From contig DAONGN010000001.1 of NCBI GenBank assembly GCA_035404185.1, positions 372,001-436,000 on the forward strand: DNA of 64,000 nucleotides, given 5' to 3'. The number at the start of each line of letters is the position of its first letter. Within the stretch, counting starts at the first letter, position 1. Source of the DNA: Candidatus Pacearchaeota archaeon (GTDB taxonomy: Bacteria; Patescibacteriota; Minisyncoccia; Minisyncoccales; Minisyncoccaceae). The notes under the pieces were generated by a model. It saw nothing but the letters and a program-made list of their open reading frames with translations. It made no database searches and had not been told where the DNA came from. The position numbers and the translations under genes were made by a program. This document shows, piece by piece, positions 16,567 to 24,967 of this stretch.

Positions 16567-17031
16567 ATGAAAGTTGAAAAAAAGACAGTTTTATTAATAG
16601 TAATATTGCTGGTTATTGCTTTGGCTATTTTTCTTTTAATGAAGCCAAAAGAATTAATGGCTCCTAACGGTGCGAAAAATACAGATCAAGCCAGTTTAGT
16701 AAACAAAATGGACGAAGTTAAAATAGAGGTATTACAAGAAGGGACAGGGGAGGTTTCAAAAAAAGGAGATACTCTTACTGTTAACTATACGGGAACATTA
16801 ACAGATGGAACTCAGTTTGATTCAAGTGTAGGAAAAACACCATTTTCTTTCACCTTAGGAGAAAATAGAGTTATTCAAGGTTGGGAGCAGGGAATGCTTA
16901 ATATGAAAGTTGGAGAAAAAAGAAGGTTAACTATTCCTTCAGATTTAGGATACGGTCCTCAGGGCTACCCTGGCGTTATCCCAGGCAATGCTACTTTGAT
17001 ATTTGAAGTTGAGTTGCTGAAAATAAATTAA
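16567..17031 (+). CDS. Membrane-anchored FKBP-type peptidyl-prolyl isomerase
   Basis: A 154-residue protein: an N-terminal membrane helix (residues 7-25), a short linker and one FKBP domain (about 48-154). FKBP motifs are VEVLQEGTGE-like start, LTVNYTGTLTDGTQFDSS, FTLGENRVIQGWEQGM, GEKRRLTIPSDLGYG and NATLIFEVELL. The active-site aromatic and Asp residues are present. It probably assists folding of exported proteins on the outer face of the membrane. It is the last gene of the SIMPL unit, closed by a strong terminator. Confidence 0.94.
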   Translation: MKVEKKTVLLIVILLVIALAIFLLMKPKELMAPNGAKNTDQASLVNKMDEVKIEVLQEGTGEVSKKGDTLTVNYTGTLTDGTQFDSSVGKTPFSFTLGENRVIQGWEQGMLNMKVGEKRRLTIPSDLGYGPQGYPGVIPGNATLIFEVELLKIN

Positions 17032-17033
17032 TT

Positions 17034-17060
17034 AAAAGGCCCCGTTCTCGGGGCTTTTTT
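17034..17060 (+). terminator. Terminator after FKBP gene
   Basis: GCCCCG and CGGGGC pair around TTCT, extended by A/T pairs, followed by six T. Confidence 0.92.
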
Positions 17061-17074
17061 GTTTCCTAAAATTG

Positions 17075-17083
17075 TGTTAATAT
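17075..17083 (+). promoter_or_regulatory. Extended -10 of the udg operon (leaderless)
   Basis: TGTTAATAT places the predicted transcript start exactly on the A of the ATG at 17090. The 12-base context TTGTGTTAATAT is the same as at 34422-34433. Confidence 0.65.
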
Positions 17084-17089
17084 TTTTAT

Positions 17090-17665
17090 ATGTTAAGTAA
17101 AAAAGAGAAAGAATTTGAAAAGATAACCAAGGATGCTTTTTTGTGTAAGAAATGTGTTTTGTATAAGAAAAGAAAGGCTCCAGTTATTGGACAGGGAAGC
17201 TTAAAAGCAAAAATAATGTTTATTGGGGAAGCTCCGGGAGCCAAAGAAGATGCAACTGGTATCCCTTTTTGTGGAAGGTCTGGTAAATTTTTAGACGAAT
17301 TATTGAAATCAGCCAAGATAGACAGAGAAAAAGTATATATTTGCAATATTATTAAATGCAGGCCACCAGAAAATAGAGATCCAGTGGAAAAAGAAATCAA
17401 AGCTTGTAGTTGTTTTATTGAAAAGCAGATTGAAATCATTTCTCCTAATGTTATTTGTCCTCTAGGCAGGCACTCAATGAGATTTGTTATGGAAAAATTT
17501 GGACTTATTGATGATATTGATGTTATTGGTAAAATTCATGGTAAGGTTTTTAAAGGAAAAGAAATAATTATTCCTTTTTATCATCCAGCAGTAGCGTTGT
17601 ATAATCCAAAAATGAAAGATGTTTTAAGAGATGATTTTAAAATATTAAAAAAGTATGTTGATTAA
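17090..17665 (+). CDS. udg: Family 4 uracil-DNA glycosylase (Fe-S)
   Basis: A 191-residue thermostable-type UDG that removes uracil from DNA. Four Cys for a [4Fe-4S] cluster are seen: CKKC (near 18-21), CRPP and CSCF. Catalytic motif A is GEAPGAKEDATGIPFCGRSG (near residues 44-63) and the DNA-minor-groove His motif is FYHPAVALYNP (near 164-174). It heads a run of seven closely packed genes to 20421 with a predicted leaderless start; DUF167 overlaps its end by 11 bp. Confidence 0.93.
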   Translation: MLSKKEKEFEKITKDAFLCKKCVLYKKRKAPVIGQGSLKAKIMFIGEAPGAKEDATGIPFCGRSGKFLDELLKSAKIDREKVYICNIIKCRPPENRDPVEKEIKACSCFIEKQIEIISPNVICPLGRHSMRFVMEKFGLIDDIDVIGKIHGKVFKGKEIIIPFYHPAVALYNPKMKDVLRDDFKILKKYVD

Positions 17666-17876
17666 AGTTAAAGCTTTTCCTTGCTCAAAAGAAGAAAGGA
17701 TAGTTAAAAAAAGTATTGATAGTTTTGATGTTTTTGTTTGCGAAGAGGCGGAAAGAAATATGGCTAATAAAAGAATTATTGAATTAATAGCAGATTATTT
17801 TAATATTCCTCAACACAAAGCAAAGATGATCAAGGGGTTTAAAGAGTCTAGTAAAATTTTTGATATTAAAGATTAA
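17655..17876 (+). CDS. DUF167/YggU family protein
   Basis: A 73-residue protein of the DUF167 (YggU) family: the MLIKVKAFPCSKEERI start, VFVCEEAERNMANKRIIELIADYFNIP in the middle and KAKMIKGFKESSKIFDI at the end. The family has a small alpha/beta fold and no established activity. It begins inside the end of the glycosylase gene, in another frame, so it is likely coupled to it. Confidence 0.85.
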   Translation: MLIKVKAFPCSKEERIVKKSIDSFDVFVCEEAERNMANKRIIELIADYFNIPQHKAKMIKGFKESSKIFDIKD

Positions 17877-17896
17877 ATCTGATAATATACATATAT

Positions 17897-18337
17897 ATGA
17901 TACAAGAATTATTATTAAATAAGGCATTAGCATCAGCAGTATTATCTTGGTTTATCGCTCAAACAATAAAAGCTATTTTTTTAACTATAAAACAAAAGAA
18001 ATTTAGATTTGATTTGTATTCTTTGCCAGGAGGGTTTCCTTCTTCTCATACTGCTTCTGTTGTCGGATTATCAACAGCTGTAGGTATGATTTCTGGATTT
18101 GATTCGGTTGCTTTTGCTATTTCGATTATTTTAGCCTTTTTTATGATTTATGATGCAAAGGTTATTAGGGGAGCAGCTGGTAAACAGGCTCAATCATTAA
18201 ATATATTAATAGAGACTTATAACGAGGAGGAAGAAGAAGATTTGGATAAATTGAGAGAAAGACTGGGACATAGTATGATTGAAATATTAGGAGGAATTAT
18301 TATTGGAATATTAGCAGCGGTTATAATCATTGGATAG
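17897..18337 (+). CDS. Divergent PAP2 family membrane protein (DUF212)
   Basis: A 146-residue protein with four or so membrane segments and the DUF212 (YuiD-like) signature LPGGFPSSHTASVVGLSTAVG, where the SxxHT resembles the PAP2 phosphatase motif, plus DAKVIRGAAGKQAQSLN and the terminal GHSMIEILGGIIIGILAAV helix. The acidic insert NEEEEEDLDKL precedes the final helix. These proteins are predicted lipid phosphatases. Together with UppP 0.7 kb downstream it may serve polyprenyl-phosphate turnover; this is inference. Confidence 0.88.
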   Translation: MIQELLLNKALASAVLSWFIAQTIKAIFLTIKQKKFRFDLYSLPGGFPSSHTASVVGLSTAVGMISGFDSVAFAISIILAFFMIYDAKVIRGAAGKQAQSLNILIETYNEEEEEDLDKLRERLGHSMIEILGGIIIGILAAVIIIG

Positions 18338-18340
18338 CAC

Positions 18341-18979
18341 ATGGATTTGCCAGAAGATTACAAAAGAGGTTTTAAAGATTTTTTAGGAGTAAGAATTGAT
18401 TTATCAAAAAAACCATTGATACCGAGAGATGAGACTGAATATTGGGTGAACATTGCAATTGAAGAAATTAAAGAAGGGGCAGAATGTCTTGATTTGTTTG
18501 CTGGTTCAGGATGTATAGGAGTATCGATTTTAAAGAATATTAAAAATTCTTTTTGTGATTTTGGAGAAAAAGAAGATTTATTTTTAGAACAAATAAAAAT
18601 TAGTCTTGATTTGAATAACATAAATAAGGAAAGATACGATTTGATTAAGACAGATGTTTTTTCAAATATTAAAAAGAAATATGATTATATTTTAGCTAAT
18701 CCTCCCTATGTTGCAGAAGATAGGATTGATGAAGTTGGAGAAGATGTTAAAATGTTTGAGCCGTCTATCGCTTTATATGGTGGAGACGATGGAATGGAAT
18801 ATATTAAAATTTTCTTGAATGAAGCAATTAAATATTTGAAAGATAATGGAATTATTTATCTTGAATTTGACCCAGAGCAAAAAGATTCAATAGAAGAAAT
18901 AATTAATGGTAAGTATTCAAGATTTGAATTTTTAAAAGATCAGTTCAATAAATACAGGTTTATTAAAATAGAAAAATAA
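18341..18979 (+). CDS. prmC: PrmC/HemK-like methyltransferase lacking the N-terminal domain
   Basis: A 212-residue SAM-dependent methyltransferase of the HemK/PrmC class, which methylates the Gln of the GGQ motif in release factors. SAM-binding LDLFAGSGCIGVSI (near 50-63), the active NPPYVAEDRI (near 120) and EPSIALYGGDDGMEYI are present. It is about 65 residues shorter than E. coli PrmC because the N-terminal five-helix release-factor-binding domain is reduced to about 20 residues. The start is 3 bp after the previous stop. Confidence 0.85.
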   Translation: MDLPEDYKRGFKDFLGVRIDLSKKPLIPRDETEYWVNIAIEEIKEGAECLDLFAGSGCIGVSILKNIKNSFCDFGEKEDLFLEQIKISLDLNNINKERYDLIKTDVFSNIKKKYDYILANPPYVAEDRIDEVGEDVKMFEPSIALYGGDDGMEYIKIFLNEAIKYLKDNGIIYLEFDPEQKDSIEEIINGKYSRFEFLKDQFNKYRFIKIEK

Positions 18980-18980
18980 T

Positions 18981-19718
18981 ATGTGGGAATATATTTTATT
19001 AGGAGCTTTGCAGGGAATTTTTGAGTGGATACCAGTTTCAAGTGAAGGAGTGGTAGCTATTTTTTCTAATTATTTAGTTAAAGATTTTAATAGTGTTGAT
19101 TTAGCCTTATTTTTGCATTTAGGAACAGTGCTTGCAGTAATAGTTTATTTTTGGAGAGATTGGATTAGTTTAGCTTTATTCAAAGACAAAGAGTTTTTAA
19201 GGTTTTTTATTATTGTAACTTTTATTTCTGGAACACTGGGTTTTTTTGTTTATAAAATGGCCAGAGATGTTTCTATGGGTTCGGGACTTTTGGCTTTAAC
19301 AGGTTTAGGTCTTTTATTGACTTCATGGTTTCAAAAGAAAAATATTAAGTTAAACATTAACAAAGATTTATCTTCAATTATTGTGGGATTATTGCAAGCA
19401 ATTTCAGCTATTCCTGGAGTTTCTCGTTCTGGCTCAACGGTATTTGGGTTATCCTTAACTGAGAATAATCCAACTGAAATATTAAAGAAATCATACATAA
19501 TATCAGTGCCAGTAGTTTTGGGTTCATCTTTGTATCTCTATTTGGATAATCCTACTATTGCTTCTTCCTCTTGGATTGCGGTAGTTTTCAGTTTTATTTT
19601 CGGGATAATATCGTTGAAGATTTTATTAGATTTTTCAAAGAAGGTTAATTTTTCTAAGTTTACTTTAATATTTGGACTCCTTTGTTTAATCGGAGCTTTA
19701 TTTCAATTTTTAATGTAA
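18981..19718 (+). CDS. uppP: Undecaprenyl-diphosphatase UppP/BacA
   Basis: An eight-helix membrane enzyme of 245 residues that recycles undecaprenyl pyrophosphate for cell wall synthesis. The first conserved motif is QGIFEWIPVSSEGVV, where Trp and Glu replace the usual Phe and Thr of EFLPISSTGH. The second, AIPGVSRSGSTVFGLSL, carries the catalytic Arg and Ser. The motif change (SSEG for SSTG) is seen in some distant bacteria and should not abolish activity. Directly abuts PrmC-like (1 bp) and the AlkD-like gene (1 bp). Confidence 0.92.
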   Translation: MWEYILLGALQGIFEWIPVSSEGVVAIFSNYLVKDFNSVDLALFLHLGTVLAVIVYFWRDWISLALFKDKEFLRFFIIVTFISGTLGFFVYKMARDVSMGSGLLALTGLGLLLTSWFQKKNIKLNINKDLSSIIVGLLQAISAIPGVSRSGSTVFGLSLTENNPTEILKKSYIISVPVVLGSSLYLYLDNPTIASSSWIAVVFSFIFGIISLKILLDFSKKVNFSKFTLIFGLLCLIGALFQFLM

Positions 19719-19719
19719 A

Positions 19720-20421
19720 ATGATTGATAAAATACTTAAAGAGTTAAAATCTAAAAAGAATGCTGAGCAGGCAAAAAATTTGTCTAGATTTTTTAAAACC
19801 GGAAAGGGTCAATATGGAGAAGGAGATATTTTTTGGGGAATTAAGGTCCCAGCTATAAGAGAGACAGTTAAGAAATTTAAAGAAGCTTCTTTAAAAGATA
19901 TTCAGGAATTGTTAAATAGCAAAGTTCATGAACATAGGCTTACTGGATTATTAATCTTGGTTGAAAAAAATAAGAAAGCAGAAAACAAAAAAGAGATTTA
20001 CGATTTTTATTTAAAAAATACTAAAAATATTAATAATTGGGATTTAGTTGACTTGACCGCTCCTCATATCGTTGGCGGTTTTATTTTGGAAAATAAAAAA
20101 GAAAGGAAAATATTATATTCTTTAGTTAAATCAAATAATTTATGGGAGAGAAGAATTTCTGTTTTATCTACTTTTACTCTTTTAAGAGAAAAAGAATATG
20201 AAGATGTTTTAAAGATTTCAGAATTATTATTAAAAGACGAGCATGACTTGATACACAAGGCACTTGGCTGGATGTTAAGAGAGATTGGCAAGAGAGATAA
20301 AGAGATAGAGATTAAATTTTTGGAAAAATACCATAGAGTGATGCCCAGAACAATGTTAAGATATTCAATTGAGAAGTTTAATTTAAAAGAAAAAGAAAAA
20401 TATATGAAAAAAGAGGCTTAA
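19720..20421 (+). CDS. DNA alkylation repair protein, AlkD-like
   Basis: A 233-residue HEAT-repeat glycosylase of the AlkD family that removes bulky alkyl bases without base flipping. Typical parts are RFFKTGKGQYGEGDIFWGIKVPAIRE, NNWDLVDLTAPHIVGG, LWERRISVLSTFTLLRE and HKALGWMLREIGKRD, ending with PRTMLRYSIEKF. The conserved Trp and Asp of NNWDLVD form the substrate site. It is the last gene of the udg run; together with the glycosylase it gives this operon a DNA repair theme. Confidence 0.92.
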   Translation: MIDKILKELKSKKNAEQAKNLSRFFKTGKGQYGEGDIFWGIKVPAIRETVKKFKEASLKDIQELLNSKVHEHRLTGLLILVEKNKKAENKKEIYDFYLKNTKNINNWDLVDLTAPHIVGGFILENKKERKILYSLVKSNNLWERRISVLSTFTLLREKEYEDVLKISELLLKDEHDLIHKALGWMLREIGKRDKEIEIKFLEKYHRVMPRTMLRYSIEKFNLKEKEKYMKKEA

Positions 20422-20436
20422 TTAGCTTCCTTTTTT
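20407..20436 (+). terminator. Terminator after AlkD-like gene
   Basis: AAGAGGCT pairs with AGCTTCCTT with a one-base bulge and a G-T pair, around TAATT, followed by T-rich sequence. The stop codon lies in the stem loop. Confidence 0.65.
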
Positions 20437-20441
20437 ATTTT

Positions 20442-20459
20442 ATTCATTATATAATGAAT
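20442..20459 (+). promoter_or_regulatory. 18-bp perfect palindrome containing a -10 box
   Basis: ATTCATTATATAATGAAT is a perfect palindrome. Its centre holds TATAAT at 20450-20455, which predicts a start near 20462, 8 bases before the VirD4-like gene. Such placement suggests repressor control of the operon, though the AT-rich sequence could be chance. Confidence 0.45.
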
Positions 20460-20469
20460 TCAAAATAAC

Positions 20470-22854
20470 ATGTTTGATTTTATTAATAATTTCTACATTT
20501 ATTATTGCGTTACTGCAGCTTTAATTATTTTATTGCTTGTTTTTGTATTCTGGTTTAAAAAAAGAAACAAAGCTAAAGAACTAAAAGAATCTTTAGAATT
20601 TGTTTTATTTTCGGTCAAAATGACTAAGGAGTCTAATGAAGACTTGCAGAAGGCGGGAAAACAGGAAAAAGATTGGATAAGATTAATGGAAGATTTTTAT
20701 AGTAGTTTGACTTCATTTAATAAGGAAGGGGTTTTGGGAATAGATCCATGGATTGCTTTAGAGATCGGGAAGATAAAAGAACAGATATTTTTTTATGTTG
20801 CTGCTCCAAAAAGATTCGAAGGCTTTATAGAAAAAGAAATATATAGTATTTATCCTAATGCTCAGATTGAAAAAACAGATGATTATAATATATTTTCTCC
20901 TACTGAAAATATTTCTTGTGGATACTTAAAGACAACAAAACCTTTTTATCTTCCTATAAAAACATATAACTATATTGAAACAGATCCTTTATCAAGTATA
21001 ACCAGCGCTTTAACTAAGCTTGATGAAAATGAAGAGGCAGCTATACAGCTTGTTATAAAGAAGGGCAATAATGATTGGTATACCAGAGCGAAGATGATTA
21101 TTGATGAAGTTGCTAAAGGAAAGAATTTTAATCAAGCAATGGGAGCTACTAATTTTTTAAGCGTGATTAAAGGAAAAGAAGAAAATAAGCTTACTCAACC
21201 TAAGGTTGATGAAGTTCTTTTGAAAATGCTTGAAGAGAAAATAAGCAAGGATAACTTTGAAGCAAATATCCGTTTAGTTGTTTCAATAGAAGACAAAAAG
21301 AGATGCGAAGAAGTTTTTATACAAATGGCTAATTCTTTTGAGCAATTCAATTCTCCAAAGACAAACAATTTTAGATTAACCATACTTAAGGGAAAAAGTG
21401 CTAATGAATTAATCTATCAATACAGTTTTAGATTATTTGACCATTCACAAAGAAATATTTTAAATTCAGAAGAATTGACTAGTGTTTTTCATTTTCCAAC
21501 TCCATTAACTTCAACTCCTAATATTAAAGGAGTAAAGGCGAAGAATTCTGCTCCTCCTACCGATTTACCAAAAGATGGATTATTACTGGGATATAATGAA
21601 TATAGGGAAGAAAAGAAAGATATTAGAATGAAAGAAGACGACAGAAGAAGACATACTTACATTATCGGTCAGACTGGAACAGGTAAATCTGCTTTATTAT
21701 CTAACATGGCTTTGCAGGATATTAATAATGGTGAAGGGATTGGATTATTGGATCCTCACGGAGACTTGGTGGATGATATTTTGAGTAAGATTCCCAATGA
21801 AAGAATTAAAGATCTTGTTTTATTTGACCCAACTAATTTAGAAAGATCAGTTGGTTTAAACATGCTTGAATATGATAAGCGTTTTCCTGAGCAGAAAACT
21901 TTTATTGTAAATGAGATGATTAACATTTTTGATAAGTTGTACGACTTAAAACAAACCGGAGGACCAATGTTTGAGCAGTATACTAGAAACGCTTTGATGC
22001 TTTTAATGGATGACCCCAATGAAACATATACTTTAATGGAAGTTCCTAAGGTTTTAGCTGATGCGGAATTTAGACATAGATTATTAGCAAAATGTAATAA
22101 TATATTAGTTAAAGAATTTTGGGAGAAACAAGCTGAACAGGCCGGAGGAGAAGCAGCATTGAAAAACATGGTTCCTTATATTACTTCTAAATTTGATACT
22201 TTTATCTCTAATGATTATATGCGTCCGATTATCGGACAAACTAAGAGTTCGTTTAATTTTAGAGAGATATTAGATAATAGAAGAATATTTTTAGTTAATC
22301 TAAGTAAGGGAAAATTAGGAGAAATGAATAGTTCTTTGCTTGGTTTGATTATGACTAGCAAATTAGCCATGGCAGCTTTTTCTAGGGCTGATACTCAGGA
22401 AAGTGAAAGAAAAGATTTTTACTTATATATTGATGAATTTCAAAACTTTGCTACAAATAGTATTTCTCAAATATTATCGGAGGCAAGAAAATACAGACTA
22501 TCATTAATTATTTCTCATCAATTTATCGGACAGCTCCCTGATTTAATTAGGGATAGCGTTTTTGGCAATATTGGAACAATAATTTCCTTTAGGGTTGGAG
22601 CAGAAGATGCACAATTTTTAGAAAAAGAGTTCATTCCATCTTTTGGTGCTCAAGATTTAATCAATATTGACAACTTTAATTTCTATGTCAAAATGATGAT
22701 GAACGGACAGATATCTAAGCCGTTTAATGTAAAAACTTATCCTCCAACTAAAGGAGATTTTGAAAGAGTTAAAGATATTAAAGAATACTATGCTTTAACT
22801 TATGGAAGGAGTAAGGATTTTATAGAGCAGGAAATAAAACAAAGAAGAATTTAA
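20470..22854 (+). CDS. VirD4/TraD-like conjugation-type ATPase
   Basis: A 794-residue protein with an N-terminal membrane helix (residues 9-29), a domain of about 350 residues typical of CPR homologues, and a FtsK/HerA-type ATPase. Walker A IIGQTGTGKSALL is near residue 398, DPHGDL follows near 425, and Walker B LYIDEFQNF is near 652; then SEARKYRLSLIISHQFIGQLPD. It matches the TraD/TraM-recognition family used in DNA transfer. It heads an operon with three unknown proteins; no relaxase or pilus genes are visible, so its role in DNA import, export or protein transport is open. Confidence 0.82.
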   Translation: MFDFINNFYIYYCVTAALIILLLVFVFWFKKRNKAKELKESLEFVLFSVKMTKESNEDLQKAGKQEKDWIRLMEDFYSSLTSFNKEGVLGIDPWIALEIGKIKEQIFFYVAAPKRFEGFIEKEIYSIYPNAQIEKTDDYNIFSPTENISCGYLKTTKPFYLPIKTYNYIETDPLSSITSALTKLDENEEAAIQLVIKKGNNDWYTRAKMIIDEVAKGKNFNQAMGATNFLSVIKGKEENKLTQPKVDEVLLKMLEEKISKDNFEANIRLVVSIEDKKRCEEVFIQMANSFEQFNSPKTNNFRLTILKGKSANELIYQYSFRLFDHSQRNILNSEELTSVFHFPTPLTSTPNIKGVKAKNSAPPTDLPKDGLLLGYNEYREEKKDIRMKEDDRRRHTYIIGQTGTGKSALLSNMALQDINNGEGIGLLDPHGDLVDDILSKIPNERIKDLVLFDPTNLERSVGLNMLEYDKRFPEQKTFIVNEMINIFDKLYDLKQTGGPMFEQYTRNALMLLMDDPNETYTLMEVPKVLADAEFRHRLLAKCNNILVKEFWEKQAEQAGGEAALKNMVPYITSKFDTFISNDYMRPIIGQTKSSFNFREILDNRRIFLVNLSKGKLGEMNSSLLGLIMTSKLAMAAFSRADTQESERKDFYLYIDEFQNFATNSISQILSEARKYRLSLIISHQFIGQLPDLIRDSVFGNIGTIISFRVGAEDAQFLEKEFIPSFGAQDLINIDNFNFYVKMMMNGQISKPFNVKTYPPTKGDFERVKDIKEYYALTYGRSKDFIEQEIKQRRI

Positions 22855-22874
22855 TAAAATAAATAATAAATAAT

Positions 22875-24197
22875 ATGAATGAACCAAAAGAACCATTATT
22901 AGAGCAGCCAGAAAGAACTAGGGCTGAAATTGCCGAAGAAGAACTTGCAAAAATGAAGATAGAAAATACAAAACATCAGAGTGATTATAAGCCTGAATTT
23001 GACCAGTATTTAGCTAATAAAGGCGAAGATGAAAATATAGAAGAAGAATCATCAATAAAACAGCCTAGTACTGAGAAAGTAAAAACCCCTGAAGAAGTAA
23101 AGAAACCTGAAGAAATAAAAAATCCTGAGAAAGTAAAAACTCCCGAAGAAATAAAGTCTGAAGAAACAAAGAAAATTGACTTAGAGGCTAAACAAGAGAA
23201 AGAAGCTAGAACAGAGAGAGCGATTGAAAATCTTAAAGCTTTATTTGATAATAAGAACAAACTTTTTGCCCAAAAAGAAAAGCAAAAGAGTTTGTCATAT
23301 AAACTTAAAGCTTTATTTGGCGATAAAGACGGCGAATCAGTAACAGCAGATGAGTACGGGTCTGTTTATGATGAATACGGTAAATCATTAGGAGAAGTCG
23401 AAGCTCTTACAGGAAAATCAAAAGATCAGATTATAAAAGAATATTTAAGTGGGAAAGAAAGAAATGAAGATTCTGTTGAAAACGTAAATAAAAATTTAGA
23501 CGATATAGAGGCTGGATTAGAAAAGACTGAAGAAGGACAAAGCAAAGAGAAAAAAGATTTAATAGAAAAACTTACTGGGATAAAAGATGAAAGGGTAAAG
23601 TTTGCTATAAAAGTTGCTATTGCTGGAGGAATGATTGCTTTTCCTGTCGCAGGAATAGCTGCTGGAGCTTTAGGAATGGGACTAGGTGAAGCATTAATTG
23701 GTTATTCTTTTATTCATTATTCAACTGCTTTGGGATTAGCAGTTGGTAATACAGCTTTTGCTGTCGGAGGCATTGGTGGCGGAGGGGCTTTATTACACAA
23801 GGCAATAAAAGATTTAGAAGATGCAGAATCTAGAATTCCTCAAGACAAAAACAAAGAGCAAGAGGAAATTCCTACACCAGAATCTCCTATTTCTAAAACA
23901 GAATCTATCGAAAAGAAAGAAGATAATAGTGGGATTGAGAAAAAATTAATAAAAGATGATGAATTTAAGCAAGTTAATAATTTTGAAGAATTATATAAAA
24001 AAATTGATGAAGTTTATAATAGATTAGGAATAGATGGTGCAGAAACATTGAAAAATAGAATACTTTATTTATCTCAAAAGAGAAGTCCATTCGAAGGTCA
24101 TTATGATGACATTCCTGTTAGTGGAGGATTAAATGCAAAAGTTCAAGAATTAATTAAGAAAGATACAAAAGAGAAGGGTTTGGACTGGGTAGAGTAA
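22875..24197 (+). CDS. Unknown 440-residue protein with Glu/Lys repeats and membrane segments
   Basis: I do not recognise a family. Residues 1-130 are acidic and repeat a KxPEEVK/KxPEEIK unit about five times (near residues 71-98). Residues 130-240 are charged and helical. Residues 242-306 hold two to three glycine-rich hydrophobic helices (AGGMIAFPVAGIAAGALGMG and TAFAVGGIGGGGALLHK). The rest is a charged linker and a small C-terminal domain. It follows the VirD4-like gene by 20 bp, so it may be a membrane partner of that ATPase. Confidence 0.65.
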   Translation: MNEPKEPLLEQPERTRAEIAEEELAKMKIENTKHQSDYKPEFDQYLANKGEDENIEEESSIKQPSTEKVKTPEEVKKPEEIKNPEKVKTPEEIKSEETKKIDLEAKQEKEARTERAIENLKALFDNKNKLFAQKEKQKSLSYKLKALFGDKDGESVTADEYGSVYDEYGKSLGEVEALTGKSKDQIIKEYLSGKERNEDSVENVNKNLDDIEAGLEKTEEGQSKEKKDLIEKLTGIKDERVKFAIKVAIAGGMIAFPVAGIAAGALGMGLGEALIGYSFIHYSTALGLAVGNTAFAVGGIGGGGALLHKAIKDLEDAESRIPQDKNKEQEEIPTPESPISKTESIEKKEDNSGIEKKLIKDDEFKQVNNFEELYKKIDEVYNRLGIDGAETLKNRILYLSQKRSPFEGHYDDIPVSGGLNAKVQELIKKDTKEKGLDWVE

Positions 24198-24229
24198 TTT
24201 ATATAATTAGTTAAAATAATAAATAAATT

Positions 24230-24538
24230 ATGGCTTTAGATAAAATAATAATTAAAGGAAAAGAAATAGACATAATGAAAGAACTTGGGATAGATCAAGC
24301 TCCTCTCGAGATTCAAGAAAAAATAGCAGAAAGAATGACAGATATAGTTTTAAGAAAAAGTATTTTAAAGGCGCTAGAAGGCTTGTCTGAAGAAGAAGTT
24401 AAGAATATTAATACTGGTTTAACCTCTGGAAATACCGAAGAAACTATTAAAATATTAGATGAGAAAGTTCCTAATTTTGATAAAATATTATCCGAACAAA
24501 TTGTTTTATTGCAAGAAGAGCTTTTAAGTAAAAAATAA
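24230..24538 (+). CDS. DUF5663-like helical protein
   Basis: A 102-residue all-helical protein resembling DUF5663, a domain found mostly in CPR bacteria: MKELGIDQAPLEIQEKIAERMTDIVLRKSILKALEGLSEEEVKNIN, then a TPEETIKILDEKVPNFDKILSEQI-like end (here GNTEETIKILDEKVPNFDKI). Its activity is unknown. It sits between the 440-residue membrane protein and a 115-residue charged protein, all on one strand with gaps of 32 and 1 bp, so it probably belongs to the VirD4-like operon. Confidence 0.65.
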   Translation: MALDKIIIKGKEIDIMKELGIDQAPLEIQEKIAERMTDIVLRKSILKALEGLSEEEVKNINTGLTSGNTEETIKILDEKVPNFDKILSEQIVLLQEELLSKK

Positions 24539-24539
24539 A

Positions 24540-24887
24540 ATGCAAGAAAAAATAGAAAAACCAGAAATAGGGGAGGTTATTAATTTAGAACAAACCAAAG
24601 AAGGACAAGATGATAATCGTAAAATTGAAGCGATAAAAGAAAGCAATGAACCGAACAAAGAAGATCTTCTTAAAAAAATATACAATAAGGATGATGTGGT
24701 AAGTGCAAAACTAGAAATTAAAGAAACAAATGATGTTGTTGAAAAAAAAGTTGATAGTTTTGTTAAGGAATTTCGTATTTTTGGTTCGAAAGTGATAGGT
24801 AAAGCGAGGAAAGCTTTGGGAGCGTACGGTTTAGATGAATTGCATGACAAGATAGTTGATGAGAATAAAAACATTAATAAAAAGTAA
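24540..24887 (+). CDS. Unknown 115-residue charged protein
   Basis: An acidic N-terminus (MQEKIEKPEIGEVINLEQTKEGQ) is followed by a helical, basic C-terminal half (VDSFVKEFRIFGSKVIGKARKALGAYGLDELHDKIV). The N-terminal style resembles the start of the 440-residue neighbour, so both may be soluble arms of one complex. It starts one base after the stop of the DUF5663-like gene. No family known to me. A terminator follows at 24919. Confidence 0.6.
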   Translation: MQEKIEKPEIGEVINLEQTKEGQDDNRKIEAIKESNEPNKEDLLKKIYNKDDVVSAKLEIKETNDVVEKKVDSFVKEFRIFGSKVIGKARKALGAYGLDELHDKIVDENKNINKK

Positions 24888-24918
24888 GTTTTTTGATTAA
24901 ATGATTTTTTGCAAATTG

Positions 24919-24937
24919 AGGACATATGTCCTTTTTT
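24919..24937 (+). terminator. Terminator closing the VirD4-like operon
   Basis: AGGACATATGTCCT is a perfect palindrome followed by TTTTT. The ATG in its centre would be the first codon of the open frame of the helicase, but a terminator there makes that start unlikely. Confidence 0.8.
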
Positions 24938-24954
24938 GCTTTTCTAATTTGTGG

Positions 24955-24960
24955 TATAAG
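24955..24960 (+). promoter_or_regulatory. -10 box of the helicase gene
   Basis: TATAAG within TTGTGGTATAAG predicts transcription from 24967, one base before the ATG at 24968. This supports 24968 as the real start. Confidence 0.55.
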
Positions 24961-24967
24961 AATATTA

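Noticed and set aside
24926..24967. ATG at 24926 as start of the helicase gene
   Set aside because: It is the centre of a perfect terminator palindrome (24919-24932) with a T run after it; a -10 box predicts transcription from 24967.
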